Assembly: GCA_038146985.1 (NCBI GenBank)
Contig: JAYQSQ010000009.1
Span: 496,001-560,000 of the forward strand
From: JADHLJ01 sp038146985
GTDB taxonomy: Bacteria > Pseudomonadota > Alphaproteobacteria > Thalassobaculales > Thalassobaculaceae
DNA: 64,000 nucleotides
Direction: 5' to 3'
Positions 35,082 through 43,204 of the stretch are shown here, piece after piece (within the stretch, counting starts at the first letter, position 1; every line of letters starts with the position of its first letter). The notes under the pieces are model-generated. The model was not told where the DNA came from. It saw only the letters and a program-made list of their open reading frames with translations, and did no database searches. The position numbers and the translations under genes were made by a program.

Positions 35082-35101
35082 GGTGAAATTTCGATTTCAC
35101 C
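35082..35101. terminator. Bidirectional hairpin between convergent genes
   Basis: GGTGAAAT-TTCG-ATTTCACC is a perfect 8-base-pair stem with a stable TTCG tetraloop. It sits between the stop codons of the KDPG aldolase and the PfkB kinase. There is no long T tract on the plus side, so termination efficiency is uncertain, but the position suits a shared terminator. Confidence 0.6.
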
Positions 35102-35102
35102 C

Positions 35103-36023
35103 TCAATACGTCTCCCGCGCCAGGGCCTCGGCCTGGGCTCGGGTCGGGATGCCGGTTCGGCCGCCGAAGCGGGTACATTTCAGAGCCGCGGCGGCGCAGG
35201 CGAGTTGAGCGGCGGCTTTGATTGATTGCCCTTCGGTGATGGCGACGGCGAAAGTGCCGTGGAAGACATCGCCGGCGGCCAGGGTGTCCACCACCTCGAC
35301 CTTCGGCGACGGCACGGTGCGTACCCGCCCGTCCTCGACCCAGGCGAAGCCACGCTCGCCCAGGGTTACGCCCATGCAGCCGTCGAACGCGGCGGCGCAT
35401 CGGGGCAGGGCGGTTAGGACATCGCCCGCGCCACTGAACAGCTGGAAGCCCGGTTCGGAGAAAATCGCGTGGCTGGAGAGCGGCGCCAGTTCGTGCAGCA
35501 GATCCGGCGGCGAGGTGTCGCCGTCGAAGACGCGGATCAGGCCGCGCCGGCGCGCCTCGCTCAGCAGCCTGCGGGACCCTTCGGGCCAGCGGGTGTCGGC
35601 GAGCACGCAGTCGACACTGTCCAATTGCTCAATCGGCAGCCAGGAGGCATCGAAGCCGAGGCGGGTATCGAAATACGGAACGACCAGGCGCTGGCCATGG
35701 GCATCGACGATGACCGAGGAGACTGCCGTCCGTGCGCCCTCGGCCCGGTGGATGGCGCTGGTATCGACGCCGGCGTCCTCAAGGTCGGCCAGGAAGAAAT
35801 CGCCGATCCGGTCGCTGCCGATCCGGCCCCAGACCGACACCGCGCCGCCCATCGCCGCCGCCGCGCAGGCCGCCGCCACCGCCATACCGGCGCCGATGAC
35901 CATGCCGTCCTCGGCGAGAACCTTGGCGTCGCCGCCGGGAATGCGGTCGATCTTGAGAATCGCGTCCACCACGCAGGCCCCGAGGCTGATCAGCCGTTTT
36001 GGCGCCTTTTCCGGACCTGCCAT
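35103..36023 (-). CDS. PfkB-family sugar kinase (KDG/sulfofructose kinase-like)
   Basis: 306 residues from the ATG at 36023, preceded by GAGGGGAA. N-terminal LISLGACVVDAILKIDRIPGGD and DGMVIGAGMAVAAACAAAAMGG form the ribokinase-family sugar site. The C-terminal signature is DTLAAGDVFHG, in which Asp is the catalytic base and the anion hole is AAGD instead of the commoner GAGD. The pairing with the KDPG aldolase suggests a 2-keto-3-deoxy sugar acid substrate, but many alphaproteobacterial members act on other sugars. Confidence 0.85.
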   Translation of the reverse strand: MAGPEKAPKRLISLGACVVDAILKIDRIPGGDAKVLAEDGMVIGAGMAVAAACAAAAMGGAVSVWGRIGSDRIGDFFLADLEDAGVDTSAIHRAEGARTAVSSVIVDAHGQRLVVPYFDTRLGFDASWLPIEQLDSVDCVLADTRWPEGSRRLLSEARRRGLIRVFDGDTSPPDLLHELAPLSSHAIFSEPGFQLFSGAGDVLTALPRCAAAFDGCMGVTLGERGFAWVEDGRVRTVPSPKVEVVDTLAAGDVFHGTFAVAITEGQSIKAAAQLACAAAALKCTRFGGRTGIPTRAQAEALARETY

Positions 36024-36103
36024 GAGCACGTTCCCCTCATTCTAGGGGCGCCGAAAATTTCGCTGGTCAGCGCCTCGTGGTTGCGATAAAGAGCACCGCC
36101 TTT

Positions 36104-36270
36104 TCTGCATCGCAAGCGGTGAATGACCGGCATGGCGACGTTTTGGATCAGCTTTGAGGCCACGGCCCGACGAACGGACTCGCGTCCGGCGCGCGCGTCA
36201 ACACGCGTCCTCTGATCCCCGGCCCTTCGGTCGGGGGCGCTTGTCAGCTTCCGATCTAGAAGGCCTTAAA
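36104..36270 (+). promoter_or_regulatory. Structured 5' leader of the GNAT gene (possible speF-type element)
   Basis: The 240-base gap before the GNAT gene contains three consecutive stem-loops: CGGAC-TCGC-GTCCG at 36175-36188, CGCGT-CAAC-ACGCG at 36194-36207, and CCCCGGCC-CTTC-GGTCGGGG at 36217-36236 (8 pairs, one G-U). The first GGAC can alternatively pair with GTCC at 36207-36210, so mutually exclusive folds exist. A 30-codon ORF runs through the first two stems. The layout resembles polyamine-related leaders such as the alphaproteobacterial speF element, which precede ornithine decarboxylase and GNAT genes. I cannot confirm membership without a covariance search. Confidence 0.4.
36123..36215 (+). 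CDS. Possible leader peptide ORF upstream of the GNAT gene
   Basis: ATG at 36123 (or 36132) to TGA at 36213-36215, 30 codons. The product starts MTGMATFWISF and is then strongly basic, with six arginines in its C-terminal half (RR, SRPAR, STR). The stop codon lies 1 base before the 8-pair hairpin at 36217. A weak AAGCGG lies 5 bases before the first ATG. An Arg-rich peptide reading through switchable stems is what ribosome-stalling control would need; expression is not shown by sequence alone. Confidence 0.35.
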   Translation: MTGMATFWISFEATARRTDSRPARASTRVL

Positions 36271-36825
36271 ATGATTACTCTTTGCAACGAAACGTCCGAC
36301 GACCATTCCGACATTGATCAGCTTATCGAAACCGGTTTCGGTCCCGACCGGCACCGGCTGACGGTCTATCGGCTGCGCCTCGCGCCGCCGAACCCCGCGC
36401 TCGGCTTCCTTGCGCGTGACCGCGCGACGGTGGTCGGCACCCTGCGGTTCTGGCCGGTTCTCGTCGGAGCCTCGACGCCGGCCCTGCTGCTCGGCCCGCT
36501 TGCAGTGGCGCCGGAATGCCAGGGCAACGGCATCGGCAAACAGCTGGTGCGCCATGGTCTAGACCGGGTCACCGCCGCCGGATGGCGGCTTTGCCTGGTG
36601 GTGGGCGGTCCGACCTATTATGCTCCCTTCGGCTTCGAGCCGGCGGCGCCCTGGGGACTGGCCTTGCCCGGTCCGGTGGCCTTGGAGCGGTTTCAGGCGC
36701 GGGCGCTCGACGATGCCGCGTTGTGTGATCTGCTGCCGTCAGAGGATCGGACGGTTCAGCCCTGGAGGTTGCCTCGCCGCGGCGGACTGAGCCGGCCACG
36801 CCGGTCGCGGCGGCTGGCCGCCTGA
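36271..36825 (+). CDS. GNAT-family N-acetyltransferase
   Basis: 184 residues from the ATG at 36271. The acetyl-CoA motif is LGPLAVAPECQGNGIGKQLVRHGL (Q/R-x-x-G-x-G/A pattern, residues 76-99), followed by CLVVGGPTYYAPFGFEPA, a combination typical of GNATs related to YhbS. The last 25 residues are Arg-rich (RLPRRGGLSRPRRSRRLAA), unusual for the family, and may bind nucleic acid or be disordered. The acceptor is unknown; a polyamine is possible if the upstream leader is of speF type. TauE/SafE follows 54 bases downstream. Confidence 0.88.
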   Translation: MITLCNETSDDHSDIDQLIETGFGPDRHRLTVYRLRLAPPNPALGFLARDRATVVGTLRFWPVLVGASTPALLLGPLAVAPECQGNGIGKQLVRHGLDRVTAAGWRLCLVVGGPTYYAPFGFEPAAPWGLALPGPVALERFQARALDDAALCDLLPSEDRTVQPWRLPRRGGLSRPRRSRRLAA

Positions 36826-36879
36826 CCTCCCGCCGACCGCGGCAGGGCGGCTCCCGGTCAACCAACCGAGAGGCTTGCG

Positions 36880-37635
36880 ATGCCGGAACTGTTTCTCGGT
36901 TGGGATCTCACGGTCTGGGCGGTTGGCGGAGCGGCCTGTCTGGCGGCCGGTATCGTGCGCGGCATCGTCGGCTTCGGCTATGCGCTGATCGTGATCAGTG
37001 GGCTGAACCTCGTCACCGTTCCGGCCGAGGTGGTGCCGCTGGCGACCATCCTGGACCTCGCCTGCGGCATCAACATGGCGCCGAAGGTTTGGCGCGATGT
37101 GCACTGGCGAGGCGCGCGCTGGCTCGGCTTCGGCGCGCTGATTGGTATTCCGCTGGGCATTGTCCTGCTGGTGAGCCTCAACCCCGACGCGATGCGGCTC
37201 GGGATCTCCTTGGCGATCCTTGTTTCGGTGATCCTGATTGCCAGGGGTTTCGCCTTTCGAAAGGTTCCGGGCAATCCGCTGATGTTCCTGACCGGCGGCA
37301 TGGCGGGCTTTCTCAGCGGTTCGGGCGGTATTCCGGGGCCGCCGGTGATCCTGCTGTATCTGTCCGCTCCGTTGCCGATCGTGACCACAAGGGCGACAAC
37401 GGTGGCGTTCTTCCTGTTGGTCGACGCCGTGGCGCTGGCCGGCATGGCGAGCCAGAATCTGGTGGGCATGGATACCTGGCTTCGTTCCGCCGTGCTGTTG
37501 CCGGTTTCGGTCGTCGGGATCGCGATCGGCTCCCGCCTGTTCGTCGTCGCCCGGCCGGCCCAGGTCAGGACCGGGGCGCTCTGGCTGTTGGCGGCCCTGG
37601 CGATTGTCGGAATCGCCAAGGTTCTGGTATTCTGA
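36880..37635 (+). CDS. TauE/SafE-family membrane transporter
   Basis: 251 residues with about eight hydrophobic segments. The duplicated family motifs are visible: GIVRGIVGFGYALIV in the first half (the G-x-G-G/F-G region) and GGMAGFLSGSGGIPGPPVIL in the second. TauE/SafE proteins export sulfite, sulfoacetate or other organic anions. The start is the ATG at 36880 with CGAGAGG upstream. It overlaps no neighbour; a GST gene begins 34 bases after its stop codon, possibly cotranscribed. Confidence 0.9.
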   Translation: MPELFLGWDLTVWAVGGAACLAAGIVRGIVGFGYALIVISGLNLVTVPAEVVPLATILDLACGINMAPKVWRDVHWRGARWLGFGALIGIPLGIVLLVSLNPDAMRLGISLAILVSVILIARGFAFRKVPGNPLMFLTGGMAGFLSGSGGIPGPPVILLYLSAPLPIVTTRATTVAFFLLVDAVALAGMASQNLVGMDTWLRSAVLLPVSVVGIAIGSRLFVVARPAQVRTGALWLLAALAIVGIAKVLVF

Positions 37636-37669
37636 GCCGCGCCCACCGCCACCCGCCAGACGGAACCGA

Positions 37670-38338
37670 ATGCGGATTCTCTACCATCTTCCCCTCGACC
37701 CGTTTTCGCGCAAGATCCGGATTGTCCTGAACGAAAAGAAGATCGACGTTGAATTGACCGTCGAGCAGTTCTGGGACCGCCGCGAGTCGTTTCTTGCGCT
37801 CAACCCGGCGGGTACCGTGCCGGTCCTGCACGACGTGAACGGCGCCGTGGTCGCGCCCTCGCAGGCCATCGCGGAGTATCTCGAGGAGACCGTCGCCGAT
37901 CCGCCCCTGATCGCCGGCTCGCCGGCCGACCGCGCCGAGATTCGCAGGCTCTGCGCCTGGTTCGACATGAAGTTCAACCGCGAGGTCACCGAGCATTTGT
38001 TCGGCGAAAAGATGATGAAGCGTTTCCTTGGCCTCGGCGAGCCGAGCAGCGAGGCGATCCGTGCCGGCCATGCCAATCTGGACACGCATTTGAGCTATAT
38101 CGGCTATCTCGCGGACCGGCGCGCCTGGCTGGCGGGCGACCGGTTCTCGCTCGCGGATATCGCGGCGGCCGCCCAGATCAGCTGTATCGACTATCTCGGC
38201 GACGTGCCCTGGGAGGATTATCAGGAAGCCAAGCAATGGTACGCACGCATCAAGTCGCGCCCGAGCTTCCGTCCGATCCTTGAGGATTACGTCCCCGGCA
38301 TGCGCCCGCCGGCACACTACGCCGATCTGGATTTCTGA
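37670..38338 (+). CDS. Glutathione S-transferase family protein
   Basis: 222 residues from the ATG at 37670. The thioredoxin-like domain begins RILYHLPLDPFSRKIRIVLNE, with NPAGTVPVLHD (cis-Pro) and APSQAIAEYLEE (Glu/Gln-Ser glutathione site). The helical domain contains GDRFSLADIAAAAQISCIDYL. The Ser in PFSRK is the probable thiol-activating residue, as in zeta/beta-like classes. This is a different subfamily from the two Nu-class GSTs at 7603 and 58596. The substrate is unknown. No co-oriented gene follows closely. Confidence 0.88.
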   Translation: MRILYHLPLDPFSRKIRIVLNEKKIDVELTVEQFWDRRESFLALNPAGTVPVLHDVNGAVVAPSQAIAEYLEETVADPPLIAGSPADRAEIRRLCAWFDMKFNREVTEHLFGEKMMKRFLGLGEPSSEAIRAGHANLDTHLSYIGYLADRRAWLAGDRFSLADIAAAAQISCIDYLGDVPWEDYQEAKQWYARIKSRPSFRPILEDYVPGMRPPAHYADLDF

Positions 38339-38692
38339 CGGACGTGGACTGCGATACGAAGAGCCTCGTCGTCCCCGTGCAGGTGCGTTGCCGCTCAGAA
38401 AAATCGCTGGATGGATCATCCCGGATTCAAGCCGTATCCCCGAGGAAAGTCGGGGCCGACGCCTGTGACCGTTCGTCGTGACGGCTATCCAATCACTATT
38501 TTGTGTTTGTGAAAGTGCTCAGCCATCCCGCGCTTGCCGGCGCTTCAGGCGTCGGTCCCGGCCTTCGCCGGGGATTCGAAACGGAAGTGTTGACGCGTTT
38601 TCGGCGAAGCGTAGTTTGAAAGATTCGGCGGTTTTGCCGGATCCCAGTACGCCTGCGCGCAGTGGACGGGAAAGCTCCGAGGCAACGCCGCG
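38339..38692. other. 354-base intergenic region without a convincing gene
   Basis: I see no supported coding region. It holds a hairpin at 38556-38574 (TCCCGGCCTTCGCCGGGGA) inside a stretch beginning CCATCCCGCGCTTG that resembles the dispersed GTCATCCCGCG-type sequences also present near 46105 and 59313. The last 100 bases presumably contain the promoter of the MFS gene, but no clear -35/-10 pair stands out. Confidence 0.5.
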
Positions 38693-39865
38693 ATGACCGG
38701 CTCTCCCGCGCCGAAGCCGGATCATCTCTATTGGCGCCTTTCGGGATTCTACGCCGCCTACTTCCTCGCCATCGGCATCTACATGCCCTATTGGCCGCTA
38801 TGGCTGGACTCGCGCGGGCTTGATCCGGTGGAAATCGGCTGGGTCTTGGCGGCGGCCTTCTGGATCAAGATCGCAGCGCAGCCGACCATCGCCCGGATCG
38901 CCGATTGGAGCGGCCGCACGAGGGTGTTGACCGCCGCCCTGATGGCGCTGGCGGCCGGCGGATTTCTGGTCATTGGAACGGCCGAGGGGTTCTGGGCGAT
39001 CCTGATCATCGCCGGCCTTGCCGCCACCTGTTATCAGCCGGTTTTGCCGGTGATGGAGAGTGTGGTCCTGCGCAATGTCGAGGCCCATGGCCTAGACTAT
39101 GGCAGAGTGCGGCTATGGGGCTCGGTAACCTTCATCGCCGGCACCGCCGGGATCGGCTGGTGGATCGAAGGCCGGCCCGCTGGCGCCCTGGTCTGGATCA
39201 TCGCCGGCGCCATGGCGCTGGTCGCGCTGTCCTGCGCTTGGGCGCCGGAACGGCCGTCGGCCCCGGCAACGCGGCGCCAGGGGCCGGGTCTGGTCCGGCT
39301 GTTCCTTGCGCCCTGGTTCCTGGTGTTTCTGCTGGCCAGCGCGCTGATCAACACCAGCCATGCGGTACTCTACGGCTTCGCCAGCCTGCATTGGCGGGAC
39401 ATCGGACACGGCGAGACCCTCATCGGACTATTCTGGGCGATCGGCGTCGTGGCCGAGATCGGGCTGTTCGCGGTGGCGGGCCGCTTGCGGCACCGTCTTG
39501 GCGCGGTGCCTCTGCTAATTCTGGCGGCGCTGGGCGGCGCGGTGCGCTGGCCGTTGCTGGCGGTCACTGAGAATGTCGCGGGCTTGCTGGCGTTGCAGAC
39601 ACTGCATGGCCTGACCTTTGGCGCGGCGCATCTGGGAGCGATGGCGTTTCTTGCCCGCAGCATCCCGCCGGAGCTCTCGGCGACGGGGCAGAGCGTTTAT
39701 TACGCGCTGGTCGGCGGGGTGATCGCGGGATGCATGTTCCCCTTGGCCGGGCGGCTATACGCGGGCCTCGGCGGCGACGCTTTCCTGGTGATGGGCGCGC
39801 TAAGCGGCGCCGGTCTCATCGCCACGCTCTGGCTCGCCCGGCTGTGGAGGCCGGAGGTGGCCTGA
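38693..39865 (+). CDS. MFS transporter, 3-phenylpropionate permease (HcaT)-like
   Basis: 390 residues with about twelve hydrophobic segments. WRLSGFYAAYFLAIGIYMPYWPLWLDSRGLDP is the characteristic start of the HcaT/NupG-like MFS_1_like group, followed by IARIADWSGRTRVL (loop 2-3 motif) and YGRVRLWGSVTFIAGTAGIGW. In the second half, ALINTSHAVLYGFASLHWRDIGHG is also typical. It probably imports aromatic or nucleoside-like compounds by proton symport, but the substrate is not determined. It ends 7 bases before the convergent YciB gene. Confidence 0.88.
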   Translation: MTGSPAPKPDHLYWRLSGFYAAYFLAIGIYMPYWPLWLDSRGLDPVEIGWVLAAAFWIKIAAQPTIARIADWSGRTRVLTAALMALAAGGFLVIGTAEGFWAILIIAGLAATCYQPVLPVMESVVLRNVEAHGLDYGRVRLWGSVTFIAGTAGIGWWIEGRPAGALVWIIAGAMALVALSCAWAPERPSAPATRRQGPGLVRLFLAPWFLVFLLASALINTSHAVLYGFASLHWRDIGHGETLIGLFWAIGVVAEIGLFAVAGRLRHRLGAVPLLILAALGGAVRWPLLAVTENVAGLLALQTLHGLTFGAAHLGAMAFLARSIPPELSATGQSVYYALVGGVIAGCMFPLAGRLYAGLGGDAFLVMGALSGAGLIATLWLARLWRPEVA

Positions 39866-39872
39866 CCGTGCT

Positions 39873-40454
39873 TTAGTCGCTGCGGGCGTCGGAGATCTGA
39901 TGCTTCTGAACCACCGGCATGATCAGGGCGATGCTGAAGATGATCACCAGTACCGGGATGCCGAACGCCTTGAAGGAAACCCAGGTATCGGTGTCCACGG
40001 TGCGCCAGACCGCCTCGTTGACGATGGCCAGGAATACGAACATGACGATCCAGCGCCGGGTCATCAGCAGCCACCCCTCGTCGCTCAGCCGCATGACCCG
40101 GCCCAGCATGATCTTCACCAGGTTGCGGCGCAGCAGTATTCCGGTGGCCAGCGCGGCGGCGAACAGCAGGTTGACGATGGTCGGCTTGAGCTTGATGAAC
40201 AGCTCGTTGTCGAAATACAGCGTCAGGCCGCCGAAGATCATCACGAAGACTTTGTTTGCTATGATGCAGGTGAACGCCGGCATCATCGGCACCGAACGCT
40301 CTATGGTATAAGTGATGGCGATTGCAAACACCGTCGCGGTCATCAGCGCCGCGGTTCCCGCCATGATGCCGAAGAAATAGTTCACCGCGAAAAACAGGAT
40401 CAGCGGCCCGAGGTCGATGGCCGAACGCTGGCCGGGAGTCAGTTCCTTACGCAA
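39873..40454 (-). CDS. yciB: Inner-membrane septation protein YciB (IspA family)
   Basis: 193 residues with five or six membrane helices. Family pattern: SAIDLGPLILFFAVNYFFGI at the N-terminus, FGGLTLYFDNELFIKLKPTIVNLLFA in the middle (the conserved FIKxKPT), and SDEGWLLMTRRWIVMFVFLAIVNE towards the end. YciB affects cell-envelope synthesis and division, acting with YciC-like and rod-complex proteins. It lies 24 bases downstream of dusA on the same strand, so the two may be cotranscribed. Confidence 0.93.
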   Translation of the reverse strand: MRKELTPGQRSAIDLGPLILFFAVNYFFGIMAGTAALMTATVFAIAITYTIERSVPMMPAFTCIIANKVFVMIFGGLTLYFDNELFIKLKPTIVNLLFAAALATGILLRRNLVKIMLGRVMRLSDEGWLLMTRRWIVMFVFLAIVNEAVWRTVDTDTWVSFKAFGIPVLVIIFSIALIMPVVQKHQISDARSD

Positions 40455-40478
40455 CGGCTCTCTCCTGTTGGGACGATG

Positions 40479-41486
40479 TCACGCGGCCGCGCGATGGCTG
40501 TCCGAGACCAAGGCGGCGGCTTGGCGGATAAGATCGGGCCGCGCCTCCGGACGATGCGCCATTTCGGCGAGCATGCGGCGCCAGGACCGCGCGCCGGGCA
40601 GACCATGGAAAAGGCCCATCATATGCCGGGTGATCGATTTCAGCGGCACGCCTTCGCCGCCGCGCTTGGCGGCATACTCGACCATCGCATCGGCCACCGC
40701 CCATCGGTTCGGCGCGCGCGTCCGATCGCCGAGAAGCCGGCTGTCCACCTCGGCCAGCACCCAGGGTGTCTGATAGGCAGCGCGTCCGATCATCACCCCA
40801 TCCACGCCGTCGAGATGCGGTTCCGCCGCATCCAGATCCGCAATCCCGCCATTAATGACAATGGTGAGGTCCGGCCGTGCCGCCTTCAGCGCGTGCACCA
40901 GCGGATAGTCGAGCGGCGGCACGTCGCGGTTCTCCGCCGGGCTCAGCCCCGACAGCCAGGCCTTGCGGGCATGGATGATGACGGTCGCGCAGCCGGCATC
41001 GGCGATCTTCTCGACGAAGGTCGGCAGCACCTCTTCCGGCACCTGATCATCGACACCGATCCGGCATTTGACCGTCACCGGGATCGTCACTCTTGCCCGC
41101 ATCGCCGCCACGCAGTCGGCCACCAGATCCGGCTCACGCATCAGACAGGCACCGAACCGCCCGGACTGCACCCTATCGCTGGGGCAGCCGACATTGATGT
41201 TGACCTCGTCATAGCCCCAGTCTTCGGCGATTGAGGCGCATTCGGCCATGTCCTGCGGCTCCGCGCCGCCGATCTGGAGAGCGAGCGGATGCTCCGCGGC
41301 ATCGAAATCCAGCAGCCGCGCGCGATCGCCGCGCAGGATCGCCTGTGTCGTGACCATCTCGGTATAGAGCCGCGCGTGCCGCGATATCAGGCGCAGGAAG
41401 TACCGGTCATGCCGGTCCGTCCAATCCATCATCGGCGCGACGCAGAAGCGATGCGGGCTCGTCTCGGGTTTCATGGGCCAAGACAT
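40479..41486 (-). CDS. dusA: tRNA-dihydrouridine(20/20a) synthase DusA
   Basis: 335 residues. TIM-barrel FMN enzyme reducing uridine 20/20a in tRNA with NADPH. Visible are RFCVAPMMDWTDRHDRYFLR (FMN and DusA-type start), NVGCPSDRVQSGRFGACLM with the catalytic Cys, VTVKCRIGVDDQ and VIIHARKAWLSGLSPAENR. The N-terminal WTDRH and LSPxxNR elements separate DusA from DusB and DusC. The start may be the ATG at 41486 or the one at 41474; neither has a good ribosome site. Confidence 0.93.
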   Translation of the reverse strand: MSWPMKPETSPHRFCVAPMMDWTDRHDRYFLRLISRHARLYTEMVTTQAILRGDRARLLDFDAAEHPLALQIGGAEPQDMAECASIAEDWGYDEVNINVGCPSDRVQSGRFGACLMREPDLVADCVAAMRARVTIPVTVKCRIGVDDQVPEEVLPTFVEKIADAGCATVIIHARKAWLSGLSPAENRDVPPLDYPLVHALKAARPDLTIVINGGIADLDAAEPHLDGVDGVMIGRAAYQTPWVLAEVDSRLLGDRTRAPNRWAVADAMVEYAAKRGGEGVPLKSITRHMMGLFHGLPGARSWRRMLAEMAHRPEARPDLIRQAAALVSDSHRAAA

Positions 41487-41551
41487 AGGCGATTACGGAC
41501 GCATTTTGAAGGTTTCTCGGGCGAAGGTTGCGATGATGGTACGAATTGATC

Positions 41552-41667
41552 GGACAAGCCCCTTCGAGACGCGGTCCAAGGACCGCTCCTCAGGGTGAGA
41601 TGGACTATGCGATGAGCTGCACTCACCCTGTGGAGCGCCCATCGGGCGCGTCTCGAAGGGTCCTGTT
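41552..41667. repeat. REPIN-like palindromic intergenic repeat, copy C
   Basis: Same order as copies A and B: CCCTTCGAGACG, small hairpin GCGGTCC-AA-GGACCGC, CTCCTCAGGGTGAG, centre, CTCACCCTGTGGAG, small hairpin GCGCCC-ATC-GGGCGC, CGTCTCGAAGGGTCCTGTT. It lies between dusA and the amidohydrolase gene, about 80 bases before the latter. Confidence 0.9.
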
Positions 41668-41743
41668 GGCCCGTCTCTTGTTGCCCCTTCTCCTTTGCCT
41701 CCGCCATGCTAAAACCTGAAACGTGAACCGCGAGGAAGAAGCC

Positions 41744-43186
41744 ATGGCCGACACCGTGATCCGAAACGCTGCCTGGACCGTCGCCTGGGACGCGGGTGAA
41801 CAGCGACACGTCTATCTGCGTGACGTGGATGTCGCGTTTGAGGATCGCCTGATCACCCATGTCGGCAAGGGCTATCAGGGGCCGGCGGCGCGCGAGATGG
41901 ACGGCCGGGACCGCATGGTCATGCCGGGGCTGATCAACATTCACAGCCACCCGTCCAGTGAGCCGTTGCGCAAGGGCATTACCGACGAGATCCGCAGTCC
42001 CGGCTTCTATCATTCCTCGCTCTACGAGTTCCTGACCATCTTCAACAACGATGCCGAGGGCTTTGCCGCCAGCGTCCGGGTAGCGATGGGAGAGTTGCTG
42101 CAATCCGGCGTGACCACGGTGGTCGACATCTCGCCGCCCTTCGAGGGCTGGTTGGACATTCTCGCCGAATCCGGCATCCGTGCCTGCGCGGCGCCTGGCT
42201 TCCGCGATGCCCGTTGGTACACCACCAACGGGCATTCCCTGTCCTATGAGTGGGATGAAGCGAATGGGCGCGCGGGTTTCGAGCGGGCCCAGCGGATTGT
42301 CGATCTGGCGAACCAGCATCCGTCCGGGCGCCTGATGGGGATGATCTGTCCCTCGCAGATCGACACCTGTTCCGCCGACCTGCTGCGCGATGCCTATGAC
42401 TATGCCGCCGAGCGCAATCTGCCGTGGCAGACCCATGCCGCCCAGTCGGTGACCGAATTCCAGGAAATGATCCGCCGCCACGGCAAGACGCCGATCCAAT
42501 GGATGGAGGAGATCGGCGTGCTCGGCGAGCACACGATCATCGGGCACGGGATCTTCCTCGACCATCACCCTTGGGTGCACTGGTCGAGCCGGCGCGATCT
42601 CGGCCTGATCGCCGAGCGCGGGGTCACCGTCGCCCATTGCCCGACCGTGTTCATGCGCCGGGGCATCGCCTTGCAGACCTTTGGCGGGTACCTCAAGGCC
42701 GGCATCAATATGGGCATCGGCACCGACACCTACCCGCACAATTACCTGGAAGAGATGCGCAACGCCGGAACGGTGGCCCGGGCCGTGGCGGAGACCGTCG
42801 ATGACCTCAACACCTCTGACATCTTCAATGCCGCCACCATCGGCGGTGCCAAGGCTCTGAAGCGTGATGACCTCGGCCGGCTCGCGGTCGGCGCCAAGGC
42901 GGATCTGGTGCTGGTGGATCTTAAGGCGCCGTCGATGATGCCGGTGCGCGAGCCGCTGCGCTCCCTGGTTTTCGTCGCTGGCGACCGGGCGGTCCGCGAC
43001 GTTTTCGTCGATGGCGAGCAGGTGGTCGACAACGGCAAGGTGACCACCATGGATATGGAAAGCGCGCTCGAGGCCTTGCAGGAAGCCCAGGCGCGCTCCA
43101 TGACCAGCATTCCCGATCTCGACTGGGCCGGGCGCACGGCGGAGGAGCTTGCGCCCATGGTCTTTGAGACACGGGACGGCGTCTGA
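41744..43186 (+). CDS. Amidohydrolase family protein (TRZ/ATZ-type)
   Basis: 480 residues from the ATG at 41744, with AGGAAGAA 3 bases upstream. Metal and catalytic motifs are in order: PGLINIHSHPSSEP (HxH), QTHAAQS (third His), IIGHGIFLDHH (fourth His) and MGIGTDTYPHN (Asp). This is the ATZ/TRZ/SsnA group, which deaminates or hydrolyses ring or amidine C-N bonds. It begins a plus-strand group with a PEP mutase-family lyase (18 bases on) and a double-hotdog protein, suggesting breakdown of a nitrogenous acid. The true substrate is not clear. Confidence 0.9.
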   Translation: MADTVIRNAAWTVAWDAGEQRHVYLRDVDVAFEDRLITHVGKGYQGPAAREMDGRDRMVMPGLINIHSHPSSEPLRKGITDEIRSPGFYHSSLYEFLTIFNNDAEGFAASVRVAMGELLQSGVTTVVDISPPFEGWLDILAESGIRACAAPGFRDARWYTTNGHSLSYEWDEANGRAGFERAQRIVDLANQHPSGRLMGMICPSQIDTCSADLLRDAYDYAAERNLPWQTHAAQSVTEFQEMIRRHGKTPIQWMEEIGVLGEHTIIGHGIFLDHHPWVHWSSRRDLGLIAERGVTVAHCPTVFMRRGIALQTFGGYLKAGINMGIGTDTYPHNYLEEMRNAGTVARAVAETVDDLNTSDIFNAATIGGAKALKRDDLGRLAVGAKADLVLVDLKAPSMMPVREPLRSLVFVAGDRAVRDVFVDGEQVVDNGKVTTMDMESALEALQEAQARSMTSIPDLDWAGRTAEELAPMVFETRDGV

Positions 43187-43204
43187 CGGCAGGGAGAAAG
43201 ACCG

